From Alteromonas lipotrueiana (GTDB lineage Bacteria; Pseudomonadota; Gammaproteobacteria; Enterobacterales; Alteromonadaceae): a stretch of 64,000 nt of DNA. Positions 16,908 to 25,853 of this stretch are shown here, piece after piece (within the stretch, counting starts at the first letter, position 1; each line of letters begins with the position of its first letter). The position numbers and the translations under genes are program-made. The stretch spans positions 124,001-188,000 of the forward strand of contig NZ_JAESDK010000003.1 in NCBI RefSeq assembly GCF_019249245.1. Reading direction: 5' to 3'. The notes beneath the pieces are model-generated. The model searched no databases, was not told the DNA's origin, and was given only the letters and a program-made list of their open reading frames with translations.

Positions 16908-16975
16908 ACAGGTATAGTTATGCAACGAAGAAACTTGTAGCCAGTATACTCACCTTTACCCCCTGCATTTTTCGC

Positions 16976-17389
16976 TTATCTGTAGATAATTTCGCTACGT
17001 GATGGCGCCATCGTCGCCAGTACTTTATTTTGCAGCCGGTGTGGGACCTGGGCATCGTTCATGGCAGCAATAAGCAAATCTACAGCGTGATTAAAGTCTC
17101 TTTCGGGAATATTCATTCCTGTATGCACGCGCTCCATTGAATCACCCGAATAAGTGCAGCCACCACCGGTGATAACGCAAATATGCTCTACCATCTTTTC
17201 TTTAAAGCGAGTAATGTTGGAATCTTCAAAATAAGCGAACATAACTTCATCATATTCAATCTGCGTAATAAAATTATCTACGATTTCGGTCACTTTCGAC
17301 CGACCGCCCAGCTGTTCGTATACCGTCAGATTATGCGAGGCACAGCCTTGTAAAACCAAAAATAATATCGCTGTCAGTACTACTTTCAT
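16976..17389 (-). CDS. Group 1 truncated haemoglobin, lipoprotein form
   Basis: A 137-residue protein with a lipobox signal (LVLQGC, Cys16) followed directly by a truncated-globin domain: YEQLGGRSKVTEIVDNF, FAYFEDSN, then VEHICVITGGGCTYSG and MERVHTGMNI, where His89 is the expected proximal haem ligand. Group 1 truncated globins bind O2 and NO. Here the globin should be membrane-anchored outside the cytoplasm, which is unusual for the family. It is the last gene of a four-gene operon, starting 4 bases after the DUF3034 stop, with a cupredoxin and a c-di-GMP phosphodiesterase upstream. A gas- or NO-related role is an inference from family and context. Confidence 0.88.
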   Translation of the reverse strand: MKVVLTAILFLVLQGCASHNLTVYEQLGGRSKVTEIVDNFITQIEYDEVMFAYFEDSNITRFKEKMVEHICVITGGGCTYSGDSMERVHTGMNIPERDFNHAVDLLIAAMNDAQVPHRLQNKVLATMAPSRSEIIYR

Positions 17390-17393
17390 GAAA

Positions 17394-18245
17394 TCACCAT
17401 AATTGTCCGCTTAAAGAAACGTACAAGCCTCGTTGTTCCGGGGCGCCCGCGATTTTGCCTAAATCTGCCCAGGCAAGGGTTACGTTAAACTGTTTTGTGG
17501 GAATATAGCTAATAAAATAATCTCGCCAATGGCTTTCGCCCAAGCCCAGATTGTCAGGCTTTGTGCGGTACTCCATGCCTACCGCGATGTTACGTGACAG
17601 TAGCATCCCGACAGATGCTTCGAGCATCAGTTCGTAATCGTCGTTGTCAGCCCCGCCAAAACCCAGTAAACCCATTTCGTTGGCTTTAGTGGCTCGCGCC
17701 GTGACATTCCATATTGCGTTATAGCCTGCAATTGCCCCTAAATGCACTTTTGTGGCGGCTACAAAAAAATCGGTACCCGTTGTATCTGAGGCCCCTAACA
17801 GGTTTGCAATTGCCTCATCTTTTAAGCGTTTGTGCTGCACACCTACACTTATCTGAGGTAAGGATGTATAGATAACATCACCGTATACGCGGTACTTTGC
17901 GCTAAAGATATCTTGCTTTATTTCGCCGCCTAAACTCTTTAGATCAAATCGCTGTTGAGCTACACCTACTTCAATACGATCATAAAATGAGACAGCCGCC
18001 GCATAAGTAGTTAACCGATAATCTCGCAGGTTTACCTGGGTGACGCCTGCGCTTGCGGAGGTTTGCTCTTGCGTATCGTATCCGGCCAGGGTAGCCCAGG
18101 GCACGATACCGCCGCCGCCGCTACCTTCGACCTGGATTAAACCGGCCGTAGCGATCAGTTTGCCATCAGCAGCATCAACAGCAGGACTTACGCCCAATGT
18201 CATCGCCACACCCCATAGTAGTAAACGTAAGTCCTTTATTTTCAT
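17394..18245 (-). CDS. DUF3034 family exported protein, probable outer-membrane barrel
   Basis: A 283-residue protein with a signal peptide (cleaved near VDAAD, residue 27) and a mature part dominated by alternating beta strands that ends in an aromatic residue (SGQLW), as in outer-membrane beta-barrels. The N-terminal mature segment has a Gly run (VEGSGGGGIVPW), which I associate with the DUF3034 family. The start at 18245 forms an ATGA overlap with the stop of the EAL gene; a start 15 bases further upstream is possible. Function is unknown. Its fixed place between an EAL protein and a lipoprotein globin suggests a shared envelope function. Confidence 0.82.
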   Translation of the reverse strand: MKIKDLRLLLWGVAMTLGVSPAVDAADGKLIATAGLIQVEGSGGGGIVPWATLAGYDTQEQTSASAGVTQVNLRDYRLTTYAAAVSFYDRIEVGVAQQRFDLKSLGGEIKQDIFSAKYRVYGDVIYTSLPQISVGVQHKRLKDEAIANLLGASDTTGTDFFVAATKVHLGAIAGYNAIWNVTARATKANEMGLLGFGGADNDDYELMLEASVGMLLSRNIAVGMEYRTKPDNLGLGESHWRDYFISYIPTKQFNVTLAWADLGKIAGAPEQRGLYVSLSGQLW

Positions 18246-20566
18246 TGTTTCTCCAGCCACGCTGTATGTAGATTTTCATGGTACCAGCTAATAAAGTCGT
18301 CCCGATTTACCGGGCGGCTTATATAATAGCCTTGCGCCCAGTCACATCCCCACTCTGTAAGCATTTCCAGCGTCGCATAATCTTCTATGCCTTCAGCTAC
18401 GGTGGTTAACATAAAAGTAGATGCAAGGTTGAGGATTGTTTTCACGATATGTTGATCATCGGATTGTTTGGCTAAATTCAGCACAAAGCTTTTATCTATT
18501 TTTATCGTGTTTACTGGCAGGTTTTTAAGATAAGCCAAAGATGAATACCCGGTACCAAAATCATCTATTGCTAAAAGAAAACCCTCTTCTCTGAACAGGT
18601 CCAGTTGAGCTATAGCGCGTTGTGGATCTCTCAATAAATCGCTTTCAGTTATTTCAAAGGAAAACGCACTGTTCGGCAGTGAATACTGTTTTAACTGAGA
18701 AAATATAAAAGGCAGCAATTGGGTGTTAGATACATCTTTGGCAGATAAATTAATGGCAATTGATACCGGCACTTTTTTGTCGGAAAACTCGCGCGCATCT
18801 TTTGCTGCACGCGCAATCACCCAATTGGTTAACTGGCCGATGAGCCCCCCTTGTTCAGCAATAGCGATAAAATCGTCTGGAGGCACAAAGCCTAATACCG
18901 AACTATTCCAGCGTATGAGCGCCTCTGCACCAGTAACCGACATCGATTTCAAATCTAGTTTTGGCTGATAGGCCAAACTCAGCTCGTGCTGATTTACAGT
19001 AAGCGCTTTTTCTAACTCTGTGACAATTGACAGGCGTCGTGTGTATTTTTCTTCCAGTTGCTCACTGTAGAACAATAGAAATTGTTTCTTTATCTGAGCT
19101 TCATCCAGCACAATATTCATCCGCTTGAACAACGGCTCGCTGCTGTTAGCATCTTTTGGGCATTGCAATACGCCAATAGCCACTTTCAAATTGATGGTAA
19201 CCACGCCACACACGACCGGCTGCTCGAGCTGCAAAACAGCTTCTTGTAACTGCACTTTGGTCAACGTCTCAGAAGGCAACCACAACAACTCTCCGCCGGT
19301 GAGTCGCGCCGATAATCCTCCGAAGGAGCGTACCCGTTCGGCCAGAATTTTGAGACATTGGTCGCCATGATGATAGCCAAAAACATCGTTGATATTACGA
19401 AATCCAGCAATGTTAATGCCTATCGCCTGGAAGCTCAGGTCGTCTCTGAAATTCTGATCGATGAAATTGGCGATGTTTGGGCGGTTTCGCAGGCCGGTAA
19501 GAGGATCGTGTTCTGCCTCATGCTTTATTTGCGCTTCTCGGGTCTGAATATCTTTGCGCATTTGAGAAAACGCATCTGACAATAGGTTTACCTCACGGGT
19601 ACTCGATTGCCGTTCAATTTTATGGTTATAGCGGCCTTTAGCCGTGTCTCGGGCAGCTCTCGCCAACACGGCTATGGGCCGGGTAACATAGCGGGAAAGA
19701 AGCGCCGCTGAAATCATGGCGATTGCCAAAGCCACCAAAGTGATAATGGTTATATTCCATTGCAGAACACTGAATTCGCTGTAAAGCTCTTCCAGGTCCT
19801 GAGACAAAACCAGTTTTATCTTTTGATTCATGTGGTCTGAAAGAGTAAGGGTACGCGAAACGACCGGATAGGACTGGGCAAACAACACATCTAGCCAATC
19901 AAACTTTAATGTTGCACCATCGTTAATTACCTCGGTATTTGCCAAAGTAGAAATTTCATAAACGCGGCTTTCCTGCTGACGAACGCGTATGGTTGTATCA
20001 AGTTGCGTGATATCACGAAATTCGGCTAACAATGCTTTATCAACTTCAAAACCTACCAGAGCCACAGCAATAGGTACGGGGGCTTCCACGGTAAGTAAAA
20101 TAACCTGATATAAAGCGTCTCCGATCATCAAAAAACCTGATGCTCCGCTATTTTGAATCGCTTCGTCTATTAAATTGGAATTTGAAAAGCTATGCCCGCT
20201 TTTAAATACAGTGGGAAAGGTCGAAACCATCTGGCCATCCAGCGATAAAATCGCCATCACGTCTGCGTTTATTCTTTGTCCATGGTTTTCAAGCGCACTT
20301 GCTATAGTCTTCGACTCAAAAGTTGCTACCGCTTCTTTAAACCCAAAGTCGGCCGTCAGGACGTAGGCTGAACTTACCAGTTGCTCTTCGCGCGTACCCA
20401 ATGCCTGAGTAATCACTTTTTCAGCTACCTGAAGCTCTTTCTTTAACTGTTGTTGAGCCAGGCGTAGTGTTGAATTATAAACATTGACTAGAATTGCCAG
20501 TGCAGTGACAAGGACTAAGCCCAGAACCAACCGGAATATTGCCTGATTAAGGGTAACCACTTTCAC
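18242..20566 (-). CDS. Membrane GGDEF/EAL protein, probable c-di-GMP phosphodiesterase with periplasmic Cache sensor
   Basis: A 774-residue inner-membrane protein. TM1 (about 11-30), a periplasmic double-Cache-like region (31-268), TM2 (272-293), HAMP (290-345), a degenerate GGDEF domain (350-500) and an EAL domain (515-765). The cyclase signature reads TGGEL in place of GGDEF (residues 423-427), so cyclase activity is unlikely. The EAL domain keeps the metal and catalytic residues (Glu548 in EAL, NLSAKD, EITES, AIDDFGTG, IKIDKSF, AEGIED, QGYY), so it should hydrolyse c-di-GMP. Its first codon immediately follows the stop of the cupredoxin gene, and it overlaps the DUF3034 start by 4 bases. 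Confidence 0.93.
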   Translation of the reverse strand: MKVVTLNQAIFRLVLGLVLVTALAILVNVYNSTLRLAQQQLKKELQVAEKVITQALGTREEQLVSSAYVLTADFGFKEAVATFESKTIASALENHGQRINADVMAILSLDGQMVSTFPTVFKSGHSFSNSNLIDEAIQNSGASGFLMIGDALYQVILLTVEAPVPIAVALVGFEVDKALLAEFRDITQLDTTIRVRQQESRVYEISTLANTEVINDGATLKFDWLDVLFAQSYPVVSRTLTLSDHMNQKIKLVLSQDLEELYSEFSVLQWNITIITLVALAIAMISAALLSRYVTRPIAVLARAARDTAKGRYNHKIERQSSTREVNLLSDAFSQMRKDIQTREAQIKHEAEHDPLTGLRNRPNIANFIDQNFRDDLSFQAIGINIAGFRNINDVFGYHHGDQCLKILAERVRSFGGLSARLTGGELLWLPSETLTKVQLQEAVLQLEQPVVCGVVTINLKVAIGVLQCPKDANSSEPLFKRMNIVLDEAQIKKQFLLFYSEQLEEKYTRRLSIVTELEKALTVNQHELSLAYQPKLDLKSMSVTGAEALIRWNSSVLGFVPPDDFIAIAEQGGLIGQLTNWVIARAAKDAREFSDKKVPVSIAINLSAKDVSNTQLLPFIFSQLKQYSLPNSAFSFEITESDLLRDPQRAIAQLDLFREEGFLLAIDDFGTGYSSLAYLKNLPVNTIKIDKSFVLNLAKQSDDQHIVKTILNLASTFMLTTVAEGIEDYATLEMLTEWGCDWAQGYYISRPVNRDDFISWYHENLHTAWLEKQ

Positions 20567-21241
20567 TTAGTCGCTACCCCGTGAAAATTTACGTTTAAAT
20601 TTATTTGATGTCTGATTTTCTTTTACGGGAATCAGGGGAAGCATAATATCAATCAAACCATGGCCTTTTTCAGCCGCAATATTGACTGTTTTTCTGGTAT
20701 TTTGGGTTCGGGAAAGGCGTGGGTGCCATACGATAACTTCAGGCGCAAACGACGCGAGGCTGGCAATACCATCGTCATCGGTAATCGCACTTAACTCGTT
20801 ATCACCAACATAGATAAAACCCACCATACTGTCGTGAATATTGCAGCCCAGTACCACAATGCCCGCTTTATCAAACTCTACTGGACTAGAGTCCGACCCG
20901 TTAAACATTCTTATCTCAAAAGGTTTAGGAGATGAAAAGCTATAAACATTGTGGCGAACATTATCACTGTTGGGGAAGGTAACCTTACGTCCTTTTTCTA
21001 TCGTTAAGATATGGGGAGCAAACTGTCGGTCTATCTGGTCCATCACCGCTAGTGAATCAGCAGGGGTTATTTCTTTGTCAGCAGCAATACTAACGACTGC
21101 GTTAGGTACAGGCTTGTTATTTTGGTCAAGCACCCGTACTTTTACTGCAGTATTGGCTGACACTGAGGTGAAGCAAAGCAATGGGATGAGCACTACCGCA
21201 TAGATCATCATTCGAATTTTCATAGAATTAATGTTTTCCAT
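20567..21241 (-). CDS. Periplasmic cupredoxin, 'methylamine utilization protein'-like
   Basis: A 224-residue exported protein with a signal peptide (cleaved near VSAN, residue 29). A cupredoxin fold is indicated by the copper-ligand set His97 (NVRHNVYSF), Cys133, His136 and Met139 (LGCNIHDSMVGFIYV), i.e. a type-1 copper site. The first part carries a short carboxypeptidase-like repeat (DQNNKPVPNAVVSI), an arrangement seen in proteins annotated as MauL-like. No mau genes are nearby, so methylamine use is not implied. It is the first gene of the operon with the EAL, DUF3034 and globin genes. The start is uncertain: a second ATG lies 18 bases inside and neither has a strong ribosome site. Confidence 0.85.
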   Translation of the reverse strand: MENINSMKIRMMIYAVVLIPLLCFTSVSANTAVKVRVLDQNNKPVPNAVVSIAADKEITPADSLAVMDQIDRQFAPHILTIEKGRKVTFPNSDNVRHNVYSFSSPKPFEIRMFNGSDSSPVEFDKAGIVVLGCNIHDSMVGFIYVGDNELSAITDDDGIASLASFAPEVIVWHPRLSRTQNTRKTVNIAAEKGHGLIDIMLPLIPVKENQTSNKFKRKFSRGSD

Positions 21242-21935
21242 TGTTTAGCTTCTGTTCGCTTGGTGTGGTTGAGCGGGGACTAACGACCTTCACGTTCACA
21301 TTCTGTAATCAAGCGTATTGATACAACTCACTATAGATTCAACGGTTTACTTAATCAAAATTTTCAGACGCTTTTATAAGGTTAAAAAGTATCTGACTTC
21401 ATGCCTAAGTCCCGATAAATATATTATTAATATTCACAGTTAAAGCGAGGTGGTTATTTATCAGCTAAAAAGGGTGATGATTCACCTAATTTATTACGTA
21501 TTGATACTTTAAAAAATAACACTAAAAGGCTATTCGTGATTAAAGTAATTCAATTTCATTAGAATCAGGCTTTCAGCGCGTCATGGATGTAAACCCGGCG
21601 TTTGGTAAGGATAGGTGGTCTTGCACCTTATTCAGGTTTGTCACAAATCGGTGCAAGTCAATAGATGAGTTATCAACCCGCTGAGCTTAGTCATTATTTT
21701 TTGTAGAACAGTTATTCGAAGCTTTTGGATTATTTATATCATTCGCTGAAAGTTCATATTTAATATAAGAAAATCTTTATCCATAATGTCGCACTATGGG
21801 TAACAACATAAATTAACAGTGCCTGTAGTCAGGAGTAAAAATAGTGTATCAAATAATATTGTACTGCCTGAATTAACCACACCTTCGCCAGTACCCCATT
21901 ATTTAACATGACGAAGCGGTAGTTGTTGTGTTGGC
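21242..21935 (-). other. Long intergenic region upstream of the cupredoxin operon
   Basis: About 690 AT-rich bases between the cupredoxin operon start and the 3' end of the Lrp gene, both on the minus strand. It contains a small hairpin near 21473 and a widely spaced inverted repeat (TTGCACC 21621-21627 / GGTGCAA 21650-21656). I see no coding frame with a ribosome site. The length suggests a regulated promoter or an undetected small RNA, but nothing in the sequence proves either. Confidence 0.5.
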
Positions 21936-22385
21936 TTAAGCGCGCTCGTCTTTGGCCGAGTCCATAACCACATGAGTGGTAATGGTACTCACTTGGGCGA
22001 TGGCCCCCAGTACATCGGCGTGAAATTGCTTGTAGGCTTTAATGTCGGTGGTTTCTACTCTCAAAAGATATTCAAAAGCACCGGTGATATTGTGACATTC
22101 ACGCACCTCTTCGCTCAGGGCCACTGCTTTTTCAAAAGCACGTTGTGAAGACGTTGTATGTTCGTTAAGCCCGACACTGACATATGCGATAAATCCCCGT
22201 CCCAGCTTAGCGTGGTTTATTACGGCGCGGTAGCCACTAATCACACCACTTCTCTCAAGCTCCTGCACTCGCCTTAAACACGCTGAAGGTGACAATCCGA
22301 CGCGCTCTGCCAGCTCCGAGTTTGCCATACGCCCCTCGCCCTGAAGCAAGCGCAATATTAATCTGTTATAACGGTCATTTTTCAT
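21936..22385 (-). CDS. Lrp/AsnC-family transcriptional regulator
   Basis: A 149-residue regulator. The N-terminal winged helix-turn-helix is clear (NRLILRLLQGEGRMANSELAERVGLSPSACLRRVQELE), followed by the hinge and the RAM ligand-binding domain (about 65-140). It is divergent from a LysE-type amino-acid exporter with a 99-base gap between the starts, the typical arrangement where an Lrp-type protein controls the exporter in response to an amino acid. It has no downstream partner. Confidence 0.93.
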   Translation of the reverse strand: MKNDRYNRLILRLLQGEGRMANSELAERVGLSPSACLRRVQELERSGVISGYRAVINHAKLGRGFIAYVSVGLNEHTTSSQRAFEKAVALSEEVRECHNITGAFEYLLRVETTDIKAYKQFHADVLGAIAQVSTITTHVVMDSAKDERA

Positions 22386-22484
22386 GGTTTATTGCAAAAG
22401 TATAAGTAGCATCCTTTATTTTTGCACACTATTGAACAAAATTACGAGTTATCATTGCTCTATAGAAAATCAACGTTAAAAATT

Positions 22485-23084
22485 ATGACCCTGGAATTAC
22501 TTTACCCGCTTAGCCTGTTTGCGCTGGTGTCATCTATCACCCCCGGGCCGAACAACCTGATGTTAATGAGTTCTGGCGTAAACTTTGGGTTGCGTAAAAC
22601 CGTGCCACATATGTTTGGCGTGGCGATAGGCTTTACCCTTATGATTGTGGGCGTGGGCCTGGGAGTTATGCAGTTATTTGCTTTTTTCCCCCACACCTAC
22701 CTGGGTTTACGTATCATCTGCGGGCTGTATTTACTGTATCTTGCATGGAAAATTGCCACCTCTGCATCGCCTGTCAAAAGCCATAACGCTGAAGCACAAC
22801 CTTTGACATTTATGCAGGCGGCTTTGTTTCAATGGGTCAATCCCAAGGCATGGGCGATGGCCATAACTGCTACCAGTGTTTACGCTACCGACACTTACCT
22901 TTACAGTGTGATTTTTGTCGCCGCTGTTTTTGGAATTATCAATCTACCGTGTATCGGCTTGTGGGTGGGAATGGGGCATCATTTGTCAGGCTTTTTAAAC
23001 GACTTTAAACGTTTGAGGATCTTCAATATTTTAATGGCGATTCTGTTGGTAGCCTCGGTTTTACCCGCCTTACTTCGTAGTTAA
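22485..23084 (+). CDS. LysE/RhtB-family amino-acid exporter
   Basis: A 199-residue inner-membrane protein with about six hydrophobic segments. The start MTLELLYPL and SSITPGPNNLMLMSSG match the LysE/RhtB family signature, with a second landmark FQWVNPKAWAMAI. Members export amino acids such as lysine, homoserine or threonine. An in-frame start 63 bases upstream would add a non-family leader, so 22485 is preferred although its ribosome site is weak. The divergent Lrp-type gene probably regulates it. The substrate cannot be told from sequence. Confidence 0.92.
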   Translation: MTLELLYPLSLFALVSSITPGPNNLMLMSSGVNFGLRKTVPHMFGVAIGFTLMIVGVGLGVMQLFAFFPHTYLGLRIICGLYLLYLAWKIATSASPVKSHNAEAQPLTFMQAALFQWVNPKAWAMAITATSVYATDTYLYSVIFVAAVFGIINLPCIGLWVGMGHHLSGFLNDFKRLRIFNILMAILLVASVLPALLRS

Positions 23085-23273
23085 CTCCCATTAACGGATA
23101 TAATGTGTTACCCGATACCATAGGTGATCGGGCATGCTGCAACCCATGGCCGATAGTGCTGAGTGTCCCTCAGGCGAACTTTATGCCGTGCGCCTGCAGT
23201 GAAATTGTTTGGATCTGCCCAAACGTACTTCGTCAGCGTTGGTATCCCTTTCTACTAAACAAAATATGCAAGT

Positions 23274-24812
23274 TTAGTTAACGTTAACCTGTTTTGTATC
23301 AAGTACAGCTGAACAACTTTGCTTTGCATTCAGGTACTCATCAAGGCGCTCGATTTGCTGGGTCGAAAAATGCAGGCCCTGCTTGGTTCTGCGCCACAAG
23401 ATATCTTGTACCTGCATTGCCCATTCATTTTCGACCAGATAATCTACTTCGGCTGCATATACCTGCGCTCCAAAGTTCTCACCCATATCTGACAACCCTG
23501 TTTTTTGCGCCAAAAATCGTTCGCTTAATGTGCCATACTGGCGCGTGTAGCGCTGCGCAAGCTGTTCCGGTATCCAGGGGTAACGATGTTGTAGATTTTT
23601 GGCATAGGTACGCGGGTCAGAAAAATCACCGCCGGGCAATGGTGCTTTTGCGGTCCAGGGGGGGCTTTTAACATCGAAATGTTCAGCAAGTTTATCTACG
23701 GCATGTTCGGCCAGCTTCCGATACGTAGTGATTTTTCCACCAAAAATATTCATCAATAGCGGTTGCCCGGGGGCATTACGAAGCTCTACTTTATAGTCAC
23801 GGGTTAATTCTTGTGCTGAAGCATTTTCTTCTTCTAACAAAGGTCGAACGCCGCTGTAACTGTGAACAATGTCATCTTCGACGATTTGCTTTTTAAAGTA
23901 TGAGTTAACAACATCAATTAAATAGTGTGTTTCACCCGGTGAAATCGCCGCCTGTTGTGGGTCGCCCGTATAGTTTTCATCCGTGGTACCAATTAAAGAG
24001 AATGTGTTTTCGTAGGGAATAACAAAGACGATTCGCTGATCTTCATTTTGTAGAATGTAGGCTTCTTTACCATCGTACAATTTGGGAACAATAATATGAC
24101 TTCCCTTCACCATCCGCATTGTATCAGGATTGGGCGTGTCGGCCATGCGGTCAAGAAATGAAATGGCCCAGGGACCGGTGGCATTTGTGAGTCCCCTGGC
24201 CTTAACTGTAAACGTTTTACCTTTGGGCCCGCGTAAAGTTACAAACCAATAATTTTCTTGTTTACTGGCGCTAATACATTCAGTACGAACACGAATATCA
24301 GCACCGCATTCGCGGGCAGCAATCGCATTAAGAACGACCAGACGCGCATCATCCACCCAGCCATCTGAATATTCAAAGCAGGTTTTAACTTTGGGTAAAA
24401 GCGGACTGTCACTTTTGAGTGTTAACTTTTTTGAGCCTGGCAAGACATTTCGCTTAGCAAGCGAATCATACAAAAACAGGCCCGCTCTGAGCATCCATGC
24501 AGGTCTTAGATGCTTTTGATGAGGCAGCCGAAAACGCAGGGGCCACATAATATGGGGCGCTTTTTCTAACAGAATTTCCCGTTCAGAAAGTGCTTCTTTT
24601 ACCAAACGAAACTCGTAATGCTCAAGATAACGTAACCCGCCATGAATCAGCTTACTGCTGGCAGAAGATGTAGCGCCTGCTAAATCCCCTTTTTCACACA
24701 GCATCACTTTTAAACCACGACCCGCAGCATCTAGCGCTACACCAACGCCGTTGACGCCACCGCCAACCACCAGAAGATCAGTTTCGTAATCAGCTTGGTT
24801 AAGTTTTGTCAT
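23274..24812 (-). CDS. glpD: Aerobic glycerol-3-phosphate dehydrogenase
   Basis: A 512-residue FAD-dependent enzyme. The N-terminal dinucleotide fold (DLLVVGGGVNGVGVALDAAGR), the FAD segment GATSSASSKLIHGGLRYLE, ATGPWAISF, and the C-terminal GGKITTYRKLAEHAV are diagnostic for GlpD, which oxidises sn-glycerol-3-phosphate to dihydroxyacetone phosphate and passes electrons to quinone at the inner membrane. The ATG at 24812 has GGAAAA upstream; an in-frame TTG 21 bases earlier is less likely. It lies downstream of glpR with GlpR-like half-sites in the gap. With glpK it forms a complete glycerol-to-DHAP route. Confidence 0.96.
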   Translation of the reverse strand: MTKLNQADYETDLLVVGGGVNGVGVALDAAGRGLKVMLCEKGDLAGATSSASSKLIHGGLRYLEHYEFRLVKEALSEREILLEKAPHIMWPLRFRLPHQKHLRPAWMLRAGLFLYDSLAKRNVLPGSKKLTLKSDSPLLPKVKTCFEYSDGWVDDARLVVLNAIAARECGADIRVRTECISASKQENYWFVTLRGPKGKTFTVKARGLTNATGPWAISFLDRMADTPNPDTMRMVKGSHIIVPKLYDGKEAYILQNEDQRIVFVIPYENTFSLIGTTDENYTGDPQQAAISPGETHYLIDVVNSYFKKQIVEDDIVHSYSGVRPLLEEENASAQELTRDYKVELRNAPGQPLLMNIFGGKITTYRKLAEHAVDKLAEHFDVKSPPWTAKAPLPGGDFSDPRTYAKNLQHRYPWIPEQLAQRYTRQYGTLSERFLAQKTGLSDMGENFGAQVYAAEVDYLVENEWAMQVQDILWRRTKQGLHFSTQQIERLDEYLNAKQSCSAVLDTKQVNVN

Positions 24813-24880
24813 AGCATTTTCCGAATCTGGCAAGATAAAAATCTATTTCAACGCTAAAAACAAACTAAGTCAATATAAAA

Positions 24881-24906
24881 CGAACATTTTCGAACAATAA
24901 CGAAAT
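24881..24906. promoter_or_regulatory. Candidate GlpR operator cluster before glpD
   Basis: Two CGAACA half-sites (24881-24886, 24891-24896) and a third CGAAAT (24901-24906) are arranged 10 bases apart, one helical turn, 70 bases upstream of glpD. The half-sites match the TTCG/CGAA core of the known GlpR operator. They are tandem, not a perfect palindrome, so this is a plausible but weaker site than the one before glpK. Confidence 0.6.
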
Positions 24907-24925
24907 TCTATGTTTTGCGTGCCTT

Positions 24926-25687
24926 TTATTCCGCTTTAACAAAATCAATGTCGTGCGTACCGATAATAGACATAATTTCTTCAGGCGGTATCTGGTCACA
25001 TACCAGGCAGTTAACCTGGGTCAGATGGCCCTGCTCTACCATCGCCCTGCGTTCAAACTTACTGTAATCTGCTGCCAATATGGTTGTTTCAGTGTTTTGA
25101 ATCATTGCCTGAGAAACTTTGACTTCGCGAAAATCAAAATCTAACAAAGCGCCATCTTTAGAAATTCCGCTGATACCAATAATACTGTAGTCCATTCTGA
25201 ACTGACTGATAAAATCGCACGTGGCTTCGCCAATTATCCCACCATCACGATACCGAACTTCACCCGCCGCAATAATGACTGAAAAATCCTCTTTTGAAGA
25301 CAACAGTGTTGCGACGTGGATATTATTGGTCACCACGTGAAGATTTTTGTGATTCAGTAGATACTTAGCCACCAGCTCGGTAGTGGTGCCGATATTGATA
25401 AACAGTGAAGCGCCATCAGGTATCATCGCCGCTACCGCTTTAGCAATACGTGTTTTTACCTCTTCATTCTGGGCTTTTCGTTGTTGATAGGGGGTATTTT
25501 CCCAGCTCCGATTAAGACCGGCGCCCCCATGGTAGCGACTCAACACATTGGCCTGGGCTAACTGATTAAGATCACGTCGTACAGTTTGAGGTGTGACTTC
25601 GCATTCTTTTACCAAAGAGTCGATAGACATAAAACCGTGCAATTTAAGCAAGCTGACTATTTTATCGTGGCGTTGTGTTTGATTCAT
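24926..25687 (-). CDS. glpR: Glycerol-3-phosphate regulon repressor, DeoR family
   Basis: A 253-residue DeoR-family regulator, the length of E. coli GlpR. The N-terminal helix-turn-helix reads VKECEVTPQTVRRDLNQLAQ, followed by LSRYHGGAGL, and the ligand-binding domain has the ribose-isomerase-like segments FINIGTTTELVAKYL, VVTNNIHVATLL and GGIIGEATCDFI. GlpR represses glp genes until glycerol-3-phosphate binds. It lies between glpD (same strand, downstream) and glpK (divergent), with candidate operators in both flanking gaps, so it likely also controls itself. Confidence 0.93.
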   Translation of the reverse strand: MNQTQRHDKIVSLLKLHGFMSIDSLVKECEVTPQTVRRDLNQLAQANVLSRYHGGAGLNRSWENTPYQQRKAQNEEVKTRIAKAVAAMIPDGASLFINIGTTTELVAKYLLNHKNLHVVTNNIHVATLLSSKEDFSVIIAAGEVRYRDGGIIGEATCDFISQFRMDYSIIGISGISKDGALLDFDFREVKVSQAMIQNTETTILAADYSKFERRAMVEQGHLTQVNCLVCDQIPPEEIMSIIGTHDIDFVKAE

Positions 25688-25772
25688 ATTTATACCTGCA
25701 AAACTTCTGCTGTAAAAACAAGGTGTAGTATACGACTATAGATGTTCATTACCTATGACAATTTCGATTGTA

Positions 25773-25793
25773 TATGTTCGTTATCGAAAACAA
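25773..25793. promoter_or_regulatory. Candidate GlpR operator between glpR and glpK
   Basis: The sequence TATGTTCGTTATCGAAAACA is a near-palindrome matching the 20-base E. coli GlpR operator pattern (TATGTTCG-n4-CGAACATA) with both TTCG and CGAA cores at the correct spacing. It lies in the divergent glpR/glpK promoter, about 60 bases before the glpK start and 85 before glpR. Confidence 0.8.
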
Positions 25794-25853
25794 CCATTGT
25801 TAATTAACTGTGAATAATGCAAACTCATAAAAAACTGGCTATGGAGTGTAATA

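Noticed and set aside
20567..21241. Methylamine utilisation pathway
   Set aside because: The cupredoxin is of the type often labelled a methylamine utilisation protein, but no mau genes are present, so the pathway is not supported.
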